Shown here piece after piece: positions 25,338 through 36,165 of a stretch of 64,000 nt of DNA. Numbering within the stretch: position 1 is the stretch's first letter; each line of letters opens with the position of its first letter. A program made the position numbers and the translations under genes. Under the pieces are notes generated by a model. The model saw only the letters and a program-made list of their open reading frames with translations, searched no databases and was not told the DNA's origin. This DNA comes from Ptiloglossa arizonensis (Eukaryota; Arthropoda; Insecta; Hymenoptera; Colletidae): the NCBI RefSeq assembly GCF_051014685.1, contig NC_135055.1, positions 18,216,001 through 18,280,000 on the forward strand, written 5' to 3'.

Positions 25338-26679
25338 GAGATCGTTTTTTTCCTCATTTTAATAAAATAATAATTCAATATTTACAACCTTCAACCTTTT
25401 CGTGTAACAACAAATTGTCAACGTTGAGTAAAAAAAGACGTATGTTTAAATTCCGGTGAGGAATTGTGTTACAGCGCGCGTGCTTAATTTTGCTTCATAA
25501 TCATGTTATATATTTCACGTGAGTCATACGAAACCCTATCGATCAGTCTCTCTACACGCTACGTTAGCCATCGATTGCAAAAACTCTTCCCAAAAATACA
25601 TTCACCGTGCATAAATGGAACAAATAGCATACGTAACTTTTTTACGGTATTTTATTTTATTTTTTTTCTAATCGTAAACCATCGTATTAAATCAACTCGC
25701 TACGGAACTTTTATCGATAAAACTCCGTCTCGTTATTACGATTCAATCGCGATATTTCCCCGAAATTTGCAGCCGGCAATCGATAAATTAATCTTCCTTG
25801 CGAACGCGCGCTAGACATGACTGGCATTCGCGCAACGAGCAAGTTAAAACGACCGGCCGTATTTTTAGGCCACGGTTCGAACTTGTTCTATAAATAGAAC
25901 AGTTAAAACAACTCCATTAACGTAATCATTGGTCCTTCCCGATCCGTAATGCACAAGAGTATCGCGTTGTCGGCGTGGTTCCACACGAAGCGAGTGACAC
26001 TATTTCCGATCCTTAAAGGAATAAAAATAGCCTTTTCGCAAAACGACGCGACCACGGTGGCCGTTTATTTACGAGGAACTCCGGGTGAACATAAAATTAT
26101 TCCACCGGAGCGTTTTACTGTTTCTAAATGGTCACGGCGAGACGTTCAGATACGTGCTCATAAAACGAGCGACTCCGGGGTGAAGAATAAACATTCCGAG
26201 GACTATTATTTCAAACTTCTCCGCTTTCGAATTTCCATCCGCGTTCAACTAATTTTATTGTTCCACGGATTCGAAACTTTAAAAACGTTCGACCGACAGA
26301 TAATGGGATACATATTTCCTGAGATTTTGTGTACCGGATACTCGACTCGTAAAATTCTCGTCTATCGAAAAAAAAAAAAAAGAAATATCGTAACGTATAA
26401 ATTCACCGTGAAGTCGAACGGTGATCGGAACAATAATTTTTCTTTTATCGTTCGTTCGGCTTGACTATAGTCAGAATAAAATCAATTGGCCGTTCAAGGT
26501 CACCCAGGAGTTACTCCCACCGTATCTCATCGATTACCCTGTCACTCTACCTGTCGTCTATTCGCGCAAGTCTTTTCCATCTTCCGACGGGACGATAAGT
26601 TAGAGCTCTACGATACCGTTTGCAATTACCAGGCTGGTCGAAAAGAGTACATTTGCTTCCTAGTTAGCTCCGAGGGATT

Positions 26680-26743
26680 AAAGAATCCATACGATGCTTA
26701 ACAAAGCTTTAAAAAACTTTTGTTAAGCACCGTATGGATTCTT
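26680..26743. repeat. Strong imperfect hairpin (about 27-bp arms, loop about 9 nt)
   Basis: The left arm, AAGAATCCATACGATGCTTA plus ACAAAG, is mirrored by CTTTTGTTAAGCACCGTATG plus GATTCTT, with one mismatch and one bulged T. Pairing weakly extends outward by a further GGAT on each side. The size and loop fit a microRNA precursor or a tiny inverted-repeat element. I do not recognise the arm as a known miRNA. Confidence 0.8.
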
Positions 26744-26999
26744 CGATCCGTTGTTTCTTCCTGGTTTTCTAATCTGGATTTTGATAGAACGTACACTCGA
26801 ATATTTAGTAACTTTAGAAAATAAGGTGAGATATAAATAACCTAGAAACGGAGTCGGTCGAGACTACGGCTGGGACTGCTCGAACAATTAAAAAATCGAT
26901 ATTACATTTTTCATAAAATAGTGAAAATTGTAAGAAGAATTCCAGTTTCTAGTTTCGTTATTGCTACTGTGTGGAGTTGAGAAGTTGGTCTCTGAACAT

Positions 27000-27720
27000 T
27001 ACCCTGTTAATGGTTCCCTCGACCCAAGGGTCATCTTTCCAACTTTCGTCAGTACATTTTCCCCTGAAAGTTTCTTCTCTGTCATTAGAAAACCAATGTA
27101 TAGAGAAACTCCTTTCACAGAAGTATCTGAAGATTCGAATCTGGAAGAATTACATCTTCTGCAGAGAGTGTCTTCTCTACCATTGAAAATCATTGCAAAG
27201 AGATGTTGCTCTTACAGAAGTATCCTAAGATTCGAATCTGAAAGAATTGAGTGTCTTCTCTACCATTGGAGACCCATTACAAAGAGAAGTTGCTCTTACA
27301 GAAGTATCCTAAGATTCGAATCTGGAAAAATTACATCTTCCGCAAAGAGTGTCTTCTCTACCATTGAAGACCCATTTCAAAGAGAAAATATTCTCACAGA
27401 AGTATCTTAAGATTACAATCTGAAAGAATTACATCTTCTGTAAAGAGTGTCTTCTCTACCATTGGAGATCCACCACAAAGAAAAGTTACTCTCACAGAAG
27501 TATCCTAAGATTCGAATCTGAAAGAATTACATCTTCTGCAAAGAGTGTCTTCTCTACCATTGGAGCTCCACCACAAAGAAAAGCTACTCTCACAGAAGTA
27601 TCCTAAGATTCAAATCTGTAAAAAATCTCTTCTCTCTCATTCTAAACCCACTGATTAAACATTCTAAGACAAAGAAGTCACACCTTCCCCCGAAAGTGTC
27701 TTCTCCACCATTAGAGACCC
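27000..27720. repeat. 98-bp tandem array, about seven copies, in intron 2
   Basis: GAGTGTCTTCTCTACCATTG starts at 27167, 27249, 27347, 27445 and 27543 (steps 82, 98, 98, 98). It is flanked by AAGTATCCTAAGATTCGAAT and GAAAGAATTACATCTTCTGC. Edge copies are diverged. The array ends about 120 bp before exon 2. Confidence 0.92.
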
Positions 27721-27845
27721 ACCGAAAACTAAAAGAAAAAAACTCCTCGCAGAGAACCGTTCCTCTTTAAAATCCGTAAAAATTCTACCAGTCCCTGGCA
27801 AATGCCCCAAGTATCAAGATAGGAGGAACCCGTAACAGTGCTTAC

Positions 27846-29058
27846 CTTGACCATCTCCAGTATCTCCGCGCACTTGATCCTGACGTTCTGGAACGGGCAG
27901 TTGACGCTCAGCCTCAATATCACCGGTAGATGCAACGTGACCAGGCTCAGATACTTGTTCGCCTGAGCCTGCCGCGGGCCGTCGAGCGCGTTCCCAAGAT
28001 TCAGCATCCTGCCCACGTCCCCGGGCGTGACGTCGGGACTCTCGAGCACCCTGCCGCTCTTGAATGAGACGTCCTCGTCCTGCGAGAGCGGTCTCTTGAT
28101 CTGACCAGCGCTGAACTTCCTCTCGTCGTTCTTGCGGAGATAATCCTGCTGGGGTTGATCGACCTGGCGCGTGCTGGAACGCTGCTGACGCGGATCGTCC
28201 AGGTGGTCGTCCTCGCGGGCGAATATCTCGAAGTTCTGTAGCTTCGCGTCCTCGTTGGTACGGTTGTCGTCCGGCAGTCTGTGATAAATCTCGTTCGCGT
28301 TCTCGTTCTCGAAGCCGTCCAACGTGTTGAACACGACCCCGTCGCGGTTCCTGATCGCGATCTCGGTCTCGTCGAAGGACACATCGTCACCGCTGTCGTA
28401 GCACCTACGATCGCGGGACAACGCCTCACCGCTGCTCACCGTACGATAATTCAAATTCCGTCGATCGAAGTTCGCGGCGAGATTCTCGTCGAACTTCGGA
28501 CTCTTCCCGTAGATCCTGGTGTCGGAATCCAGTTCGTCGTCCTCGAGTTGCTTCTGCTTCGCGCCCTTGACCTTCACGTAGTTCTTGGCCCTGGGTCGAT
28601 CCTCGAGGCTCACCTCGTTCAATCTCTCGTTGGACGAGGAGCCGATGTACTTCCTCTCGCTCTCGCTGCTGGACCCGAAACGCGTCTCGGATCCGTCCTT
28701 GAACCTGAGGCAACGGTCCTGCTCGATCTTGAAACCCTTGCCCTCGTCGGACGACGTCGAGTGACCGGACCTGTAGCTGTCCAGGTCGTATCGTCGCCTC
28801 TCGTTCGGTGTACCGTAACCGGTCTCGATCCCCAAACGACCGTCAACGCAATCGAACGAACCGGACGGGTATCTCTCGGTACACTCGAGGCTGCTGTCCT
28901 CGAGAAACGCTGGATTCTCGGTCACGCTCTGGGGGAAGAAACCCTCCGTCCTGAACGTGTCCTGGAGTAGCTGCTGCTGATGATGATGATGATGGGTCGG
29001 CTGCTGCACGTTCTTCGGCGCTGACTTGGTCGGCGAGCGTTCCACGCTCATGTCGTAT
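27846..29058 (-). CDS. Exon 2, large internal exon of the same gene
   Basis: The 1213-bp exon has an acceptor AG at 29060-29059 (weak pyrimidine tract) and a donor AAG|GTAAGC at 27846/27845. It enters in phase 2 and leaves in phase 0, adding 404 codons after the split Arg83. Residues about 84-440 are polar and charged, rich in Ser, Arg, Asp and Glu, with a His/Gln run (HHHHHQQQ) near residue 105, so probably disordered. The last 45 residues change character: KYLSLVTLHLPVILRLSV and VRIKCAEILEMVK read as two hydrophobic helices, like an ARM/HEAT repeat pair (inference from pattern only). The exon is much richer in GC than its flanks and free of tandem repeats, as expected for conserved coding DNA. 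The frame stays open upstream to an ATG at 29276, and an ATG at 29051 could serve as an alternative start. The 229-residue open frame on the opposite strand (28281-28970) is a shadow. Confidence 0.85.
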
Positions 29059-29689
29059 CTTCGCGCGAAAGGTTCAACAACAAACACGCTTTGGTGACGA
29101 TTCGTTAGCGGGATACCCGTGTGTACGGGGGCCGGGTGGAAAATTCGCGGGAAAACGCGAACGATGGGGAAACGTCGTTTCGCGGGTACACGGTCATTGG
29201 ACGGGGAACGTGGCCGATTATTACATCGGGACGCAAATATTATCTTTCCCACGGAACGAGCGGCTTCGGTGTTCATAAATCATTGCGTATCGACCACGCG
29301 AGGATAGAGCGGAACGTACACCACCGTCCGTGAGTTGACAGCGAACGGGTTCGCGGCGTTGCAGAATTCTACGTATCGGGTGTGTGCGAACGAACGATCC
29401 GTTATACATATGTGTGTATACATTTTCTTTTTTTTTTCCTTTTCTTTTTTCTTCGTTGAAGGTATTCGATGGTCGCGCGGGACGTTGTGACGTTTGTCGA
29501 CAGGTTGACGCGTTGGATCGTGACCCTTGGACAGCGACTGGGTCACTTCGGACCCCTAACGAAAGCTCCGTATCGCGTCACGGTGGAACTTTCTTTACAG
29601 GATGATACTCCAATCGGTGAGGAGACTCGAAAACAGTGACATCGTTTAAACGTAATTGTGACTATCCTACGTTTGCCTAGATCGTTCTA

Positions 29690-29790
29690 AGTTTCGTACA
29701 GATGAATCCAAGTTGTTGTGCGGATCGTCCTAAGTTTCATGCAGATCGTCCTAAGCTGATATACATCATCTTTCGTCCGGATCATCCTCA
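29690..29790. repeat. Short copy of the roughly 23-bp GATCGTCCTAAGTTT minisatellite
   Basis: CGTCCTAAGTTTCATGCAG and related units (ATCGTTCTAAGTTTCGTAC) recur four or five times. The same family forms a much larger array at 34.2-34.9 kb. Confidence 0.8.
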
Positions 29791-30119
29791 AGTTTGTACA
29801 GAGCGACTTATCGACGAAGAGATCGATAACGTATGGTTGAAGACGATCGAATGCTAACAACCAACAACGACATCGACCTCTACGTCGATAGATCATTTTG
29901 TACGAGAACTTGAGCCCACCGATGAGAGAATCACCCTGTATATATTCTCCATTCACACGAACGAGATTTCTCGCAACGAATGATTAACCGAACTCTTGCT
30001 GAACTTTTATTACACGAAGATACCGCCTCTTTCAAATCTTACTCCCTTCGTTACAGGTCTAACGTAAACGAATGATTCGTCAAATCGGGTCCGAACGGAC
30101 CCGAGCGTCCAGCAGAGCT

Positions 30120-31175
30120 CTCTTTGCTTTTCGTTCGCGCGATTCTAGAAAGTAATTCAACGTGGGAAATTTCTAAATCGGTTGCACTGAAATTTCTCCG
30201 AAAACTCGACTCGAGAAGGTCGCGAAAGAGGCGTCGCGTATCGAATGCCAAGAAATTTACTTCTTGCTCCAACGAGCGTGGAAAATATAATATTAACTCC
30301 GTGCGGGAACTTTTCTAAATTGGTTGTACAGAGATTTCTCCAAACAGCCGACTCGAGGAGGTCGCGACAGAGGCGAAGTTTACATTTTGCTCTCAACGCG
30401 GTGAAAAATATTAATTCCGTAAGGGAAATTTCTAGATTGGTTATACAGAGATTTCTCCCAACAACCGAGCGAAGAAGGTCGCGACAAAGACGTTCCGCGT
30501 CGAATGCCAAGGAATTTCCTTTTTGTTCGCGCCAGTGTGGAAGAAAATATTAATTCCGCAAAGGAAGTTTCTAAATTGATTACAGAGACAGTTCTCCGAA
30601 CAAACTCGAGATCTCGACAAAGACGACCCGCGGCGAATGCCAAGAAATTTACCTTTCGTTCGCGGCAGCGTGCGAGGGAAATCTATCAATTTCGTAAGGA
30701 AAATTTCTAAATTACTCGCGGGCAGAGATTTCCCCGAATAAACTCGATGAGGTCGTCGCGAGAACGTTCCGAATACCGAGAAATTTACAAGGGAACTCAA
30801 CTTTCCGTTCCCGCCGATACAGAAACCGTGATACCTCTGCGGAAAATTTCTAAATTAATTACAGAGAAGTTTCACCGAACGAGCGCGTTCCTTTTCGTTC
30901 GTCCCGATCCGGAGGAAAATATTAATTTCGCGCGGACAAATCTCTAAATTGGTCGCACAGAGATTTCTCCGGGGAGATTCGAAGAATTCGCAACAAAGAT
31001 GTCCCGCATCGAATACCAGGAAATTTACAATGAATTTAACTTTCCGTTCGCACCGATACGGAAACTATAAACTCCGCGCGGGAAATGTTTAAATTGGTAA
31101 CAGAGAGATTTCTCCGAAGACTCGATTCGAGTTCGCGACAAAGACGTCCCGGCATCGAATGCCAAGAAATTCGCA
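30120..31175. repeat. About 125-bp tandem array, eight diverged copies, in intron 1
   Basis: Each unit holds a version of TCTAAATTGGTTACAGAGAT, TTCTCCGAA, a GGTCGCGACAAAGACG block, GAATGCCAAGAAATTTAC and AATATTAATTCCG. Copies are quite diverged (often 75-85% by eye), so this is an old array. Minus-strand open frames of 73-119 codons across it are artefacts. Confidence 0.88.
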
Positions 31176-31192
31176 ACGGGAACAAGTTTCGA

Positions 31193-31965
31193 GATACCAG
31201 GTTGTTCGATAAGTTTTGTCGGGTTTTTCCATTGTAAAATAAATATACTTGGACACTTCAACTTTGAACAACTGTAAATACTAGGTTGTACGATATAAGT
31301 TTTGTCGCTTTTTCCATTGTAAAAAAATATTACGATACTTGAACTTTGAACAACTGTAGATATACGAATGAGTCGACGAATCTACGTGAAACTTCACACG
31401 TGTTCAACTTCACACGTGTTCATAGAACAGTAGTACCATCTTTAGAAAAATAGAACAACTAACCTAATAGCTCTATTTCTTATCGAACGAGAAAACTTAT
31501 CGAGCAACCTATTATACGAATGACTCGACGGATCTACATGAAACTTCACACGTGTTCAACTTCACGTGTGTTCAACTTCAGACGTGTTCATAGAACAGTA
31601 GTACCATCTTTAGAAAAATAGAACAACTAACCTAATGGCTCTATTTCTTATCGAACGAGAAAACTTATCGAGCAACCTACTATACGAATGACTCGACGAA
31701 TCTACATGAAACTTCACGTGTTCATAGAACAGTAGTACCATCTTTAGAAAAATAAAATACCTAACCTAATACCTCGATTTCCTATCGAACGACGAAACTT
31801 ATCGATCAACCTGCTGTACGAACCTACGGACCTACGCGAAACTTCACAGGTGTTCATAGATAATACCATCTTTAAAAAAAAAAAAAAGTAAAACACCCAA
31901 CCGAACACCACGATTTCTTCTCGAACGGGAAAAACTTCTCGAGCAACCTCTATCGGTGACCCCGA
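31193..31965. repeat. Cluster of mariner-like MITE ends around the complete copy
   Basis: A truncated left half-copy (31195-31280, starting CCAGGTTGTTCGATAAG) precedes the complete element. At least three further copies of the right half follow (about 31515-31690, 31690-31810 and 31810-31965), each ending in a version of CTTATCGAGCAACCT. The right half has therefore been amplified in tandem. Confidence 0.75.
31281..31512. mobile_element. 232-bp mariner-like MITE, complete copy
   Basis: The left end CTAGGTTGTACGATATAAG and the inverted right end ATAGGTTGCTCGATAAG form terminal inverted repeats of about 24 bp, and TA flanks both sides (31279-31280 and 31513-31514). There is no coding capacity. 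It lies in intron 1 and forms the core of a larger cluster of partial copies. Confidence 0.75.
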
Positions 31966-32109
31966 AAGCCACGTACGGCCAGTTTCGCTAACCCTCGGCG
32001 TTCCATTCCGCGCGTACAAGTGAAAGATACCCGCGATACGAGCTTTCTCAATATTGACACGCGCGGTTTTACGATAGGAGGTGTTGTATCGGTGGAAGCG
32101 TACACTCAC

Positions 32110-32357
32110 CTTCCATCTTGGCTCTTGAACGTTCCCCCGAGGTTCTCCGCGTCCTCCATCTCGCCGGTGTCGTCCCAGTGATTCGGGCTACCGACACCAC
32201 CGAGCCATCCCTCGACCGTGTTCCTGGCCGCCGCCAGTGCAATGTTCCTGGCGGTCTCATCTCTAGCGCACAGAGGCGCTAAAAATCTGCTAACGATCTC
32301 GACCTCGTCGCCCTTTGTGGACCCGCTACCCGAGGAGCTGTTCTGATCTCTGTACAT
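32110..32357 (-). CDS. Exon 1 (coding start) of an unrecognised minus-strand gene
   Basis: The exon runs from an ATG at 32357 (context GACGAG before it, with a purine at -3) to a consensus donor, AG|GTGAGT, at 32110/32109. It encodes 82 codons plus two bases (phase 2). The protein starts MYRDQNSSSGSG, followed by an apparently amphipathic helical stretch (about residues 18-52, with EIVSRFLAPLCARDE and ARNIALAAARNTVE) and an acidic Gly/Asp-rich tail. The frame is open upstream to about 32531, but that part is Lys/Arg-rich low-complexity sequence over a TA/CA microsatellite and looks like 5' UTR. No pyrimidine-rich acceptor precedes the ATG, which favours a first coding exon. The two leftover bases (AG) join the first base of exon 2 to make an Arg codon and keep the frame. 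I do not recognise the family and assign no function. Confidence 0.72.
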
Positions 32358-32454
32358 CTCGTCTTGTCTTCTCGTCGATGTTTCTCTCTTCTCTCTACGC
32401 TTCGATACTTTTTTTCTTCTTTTCTTCTTCTTCACGCTACGTGAGCGCGCTCGC

Positions 32455-32525
32455 GTGTACGTGTATCTATATATGTATATATATATATATATATGTACAC
32501 GTGTACGTGTGTGCGCACGTGTGGC
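32455..32525. repeat. (TA)n / (CGTGTA)n microsatellite just upstream of the coding start
   Basis: A TATATATATA tract with flanking ACGTGTACGTGTGTGCGCAC lies 100-170 bp upstream of the exon 1 ATG, within the likely 5' UTR or core promoter. Confidence 0.8.
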
Positions 32526-34229
32526 ACGCACGCGTGCGAGATACTACGTGCGAAACGATACGCGGAGTTACGCTCGACGCGAATTCCAAAAATGGTACAA
32601 TTTAACAGAATTTGATCCTTCCGCTACTGAACACCCGTTCGCGAGCCTCTTCTTCGTCACGGAGACCACGATGGACCTGAAAAAAACGAGTACCAAACGT
32701 CAGAAAGATCACGAACGGGGCACGACGATCGCCGCACGAATTGCTTCCGATCGCTGTGTAACGTTGTTTGGGAAGTGTGGTTCAAGGAGGGAGCTCTGTG
32801 GAGCTTAAGGGTGGATTTGTCAGACTTTACCGTTAAATTTGATTATTTGGAAAGATATCTTTAATACAAAAGGAAAGAATGCTCGAAACTTCTAGAGTAA
32901 CAGTTCCGAGGAATGTTACCTAAAAATTGAGATCTCAAGTTTAAAGGAGGATCTACCAGGGCAATTATTATTCAATGGGATAATTCAGAAACATATATTT
33001 AACGTCGAAGACAAATATCGTTTAACCCCTACGGTAGTAGAATCTCTCGTCGCGAAAACAAGACACATACTTCTAGCAGCAAAGAAAAGTTCTCCCAACC
33101 CGAACAACATCCTTCAAGAATAAAGTCACCGTCGAGTTCAATGAACGATCAGCCAATGGTTACCGTTCGACAATTCGGAAACATATTTGCAACACCTTGA
33201 GAGAAAGAAAAAGAATATTCTCCCGTACCTCGTTTGTATTTCGTTCCACTTACAGCCACGATTGCCGAACAATCGGTGCGATTTGAACATCGGAAGAAAA
33301 TCGAGGTTATCTGGGTCAGGGGACTCGAACGAATTTTCCGATCGATGGTAATCACGGTCGATCGACAGTTACGCGCGTTATGTATTTTTTCTTAGCTCCC
33401 CTCTTTCACCGCTGAACAAAGCACGAGGGAAGGTAGGTAAAAAAAAAAAGAGAAAAAAAAAGAAAGAAAAGGTGGGCGAGAGAAGGGTGAGGGTGGGGGG
33501 CCGTGGTACGATCCCCCGGGGTAATTACGGGTCGTTTCGTCGCGTTTCGCCTGTGAGAATCGGGCGTAAAACTCGTTTCTCGGGGATTTTGCAGCCGCGT
33601 TGCAGCCACGGCAGTCGTTCCACGGCGATAGAAAGTAGGCGGTGTCGACTGTCGAGCGATCGTGCGGCGATCTAGCGTCGTCGAGGCACGTTGGAACAGT
33701 GAGAAGAAGAGGGGAGGATGAAGAGAGGGTAGGGAGGGCCATAAGAAAAGAGAAAAAGAAAAGCCACCGCGATCCTACCGGAGCGAACACTTCGAAAGGA
33801 AACGATCGATCCGTGTGCAAAATGGGGGTATGTAAGGGGCTCTGGTTTTCCGTTGATTATCCGTTTTCTCCTTCCCCGCTTTGTTTCCCGCGATTCGGCA
33901 CCGGGGGTGGTTCTCCCTTCTGGTTTGACGGCGATACGGGAACGTGTTGCTGTTATCTGCACGACAACGCGTTACATTGTTCTTTACATCGTTACGCGGA
34001 TTTCTTCGTCCAAGTGTCCGCGGGATTCCGTTTTCTCGGTATCGGGGGGCTTGCTTGTCCTCGGTTCCGCGTGGTTCGCCAACGTCGGGTTAGTCCATCG
34101 AACGTCTGGAAGCACAACAATACGAGATTGTGAATCGTGGAAGTGAATGTGGAAGGAACGGTTATGATTACGGTGCAGGGGGGTTGGGATGATTTTGTTC
34201 GGAGAATATACACGGGGTATACGGTACTC
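32526..34229. other. Upstream region of the gene; no further exon called
   Basis: Unique sequence. 33400-34150 is GC-rich with a plus-strand purine tract at 33430-33500. It could contain promoter sequence, but I see no unambiguous core-promoter motif. Confidence 0.4.
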
Positions 34230-34915
34230 GATAGATTTCGTACGGATAATTGTTAATTTAGAGGGATTGTACTGGGTTTCGTACGGATCGTTCTAAGTTT
34301 TTATGGGTCATCGGAAGTTTTATGCAGATCATTCTAAGTTTTGTACAGATTATTCTAAGGATGGTATAGATTGTTGTAAGTTTGCATAGATCGTTCCAGG
34401 TTTCATGCAGATCGTCCTAAGTTTGTATAGGTAATTCTAAGTTTGCGTAGACCACCTTAAATTTCATACAGATCGTCCTAAGTTTGCAGAGATCGATTTA
34501 AGTTTCATACAGATCGTCCTAAGTTTGCAGAAATCGTTTTAAGTTTCATAGAGATCGTCCTAAGTTTGTAGAGATCGTTTTAAGTTTCATGCAGATCGTC
34601 CTAAGTTTGTAGAGATCGTTTGAGTTTCATACAGATCGTCCTAAGTTTGTATAGGTCGTTCTAAGTTCGCATAGATCGTCCTAAATTTCATACAGTCGTC
34701 CTAAGCTTGAATAGATTATCTTAAGTTACGTACAGATCATCTTAAATTTGTGTAAATCACGTGTAAGTTTCATACACACCATCCCAAGTTTGTATAGATC
34801 ATTCTAAGTTTTGTACAGATTATCCTAAGTTTGTATAGGTCATTCTAAGTGTCACGCAGATCGTCCTAAGTTTGTACAGATCATCCCAAATTCGTATAGA
34901 TCCCAAGTTGACCAG
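34230..34915. repeat. About 23-bp minisatellite (GATCGTCCTAAGTTTG), about 30 copies
   Basis: Monomers of the type CAGATCGTCCTAAGTTTGTA and AGATCGTTTTAAGTTTCAT alternate, so the effective period is often a dimer. It lies about 1.9 kb upstream of the gene start and is the same family as the 29.7-kb intronic copy. Confidence 0.92.
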
Positions 34916-35997
34916 AACAACCAGATATACGAAATTCCCTCGTAACTTTCACCGAGACTCGCTCGTCTTCGTTTATGAACAAATAAATGCAAAAGAGCTC
35001 TTCTCTTTCCAGCGTACTCCTGAATAACATTATGAAAAGAATCCTCAATCGAAAGAAGAATTACTCAAAAAATTCCTAACATACATCGAAGTCAAAGATC
35101 ACCATCCTGAGCGATTGTAGTCTCAAGAATCACAAACCAAGTATAAAGATAACACTACACACAGTTCAAATACAGACGCAAATATGCAATACGATAAACG
35201 TTTAAAAAAGTTAAAACACCTCCCAACTCTACAGAATACCTCCAAACTAAACACCAGGACCTATGCAATTAATTCTCGTCGAATTTGTTTTTCCTACGCA
35301 CCGTAAAAAGGAGGGAAAAGTGTAGAATTTTAAAAAATACCCATGAACTCGAAACCTCGCAAAAAAGCGAACAACCTCGAGAAAGAATATTTTCCGCGCG
35401 CATCTGGCACCGCGAGATCGTACATTACGTTATACATTACATTACCAAGAGTAACATTGAACTCTCGGTAGTTTGGTCTCGCGACGAAAAACTAAGACGA
35501 CGATACACTCGAGACACCCTGTAGGTCGTATCCTCTCGATACAAGCGAGGAACGCAATCCCTCGCTAACGGAGAACTCGGAGCAACCGTGACGGTGCACG
35601 AAAAGATAAAAATCGTTCGGTAACCGGCGTTCTTTCCGCGCGGAATCCCGTTCAGCGTGCTTTGGTCCCGGTCGTTCGACCAATTCCACCGTCCCTTCGA
35701 TAGTACCGAGCAATTCGGCTACGCCTACACCGTGGCTGGATTTTTAAACCGCGAAACGGTTAATAGGCGAAGCACTTCTCCGCGATCGCGCGGAGATTAA
35801 CGTCGATCGAACATTGCGCAACGTTCGCGATCGCAAAGCTGGTAACCCGAGCGCGGAGTTCTGAACTTTAACGTAATCACCGTCGCATTGTGCCGGTTGA
35901 TTCCGGGCTCCTGGATCGTTAACCCGTGACGACTTCTGACGCGTTAACGCGCGTGTATCCAACGATCTATCGAGGTGGTATTCTTGTACGGAATCTT
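34916..35997. other. Unique spacer, no feature seen
   Basis: AT-rich to 35280, then CpG-richer. No supported coding sequence. Confidence 0.4.
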
Positions 35998-36165
35998 TAA
36001 AAATCAATATTTCTTTTTTTTTTATTTTCTGTTAAAATATCGTCGAAATTAACGCGCGTGTATCTATCGAGGTGGTATTCTTGTCCAGAATCCTTAAAAA
36101 TCAATATTTCTTCTTTTTTATTATTTTTTGTTAAAGTATCGTCGAAATTTTGCCTCGTCTTGACT
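35998..36165. repeat. Two-copy tandem duplication, about 100-bp unit
   Basis: AAAATCAATATTTCTT, TATCGTCGAAATT and ATCGAGGTGGTATTCTTGT each occur twice in the same order, with a partial third occurrence at the left edge. Confidence 0.8.

Larger units (their letters stand above)
25182..27845 (-). other. Intron 2 (2664 bp)
   Basis: It separates exon 2 from exon 3 with consensus GT and AG ends. On the opposite strand it contains a tRNA-Lys-like sequence (25266-25337), a TATA-like motif with a 171-codon open frame (25889-26464), a strong hairpin (26680-26743) and a 98-bp tandem array (27000-27720). Confidence 0.7.
29059..32109 (-). other. Intron 1 (3051 bp), packed with repeats
   Basis: It lies between the exon 1 donor GTGAGT and the exon 2 acceptor. 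Much of it is repetitive: a short copy of a roughly 23-bp minisatellite (29690-29790), a roughly 125-bp array (30120-31175) and a mariner-like MITE cluster (31193-31965). The part next to exon 2 (29059-29680) is unique, moderately GC-rich sequence and could hold an alternative promoter or first exon, but I see no decisive signal there. Confidence 0.7.

Noticed and set aside
28001..28970. Plus-strand 229-codon frame and other-frame minus-strand frames inside exon 2
   Set aside because: Shadows of the real coding exon, which has matching splice sites and phase.
30085..30106. Palindrome GGGTCCGAACGGACCC as a member of the GGGTC element family
   Set aside because: The core differs (CCG/CGG instead of AAAAT) and there is no paired end nearby, so it is probably unrelated.
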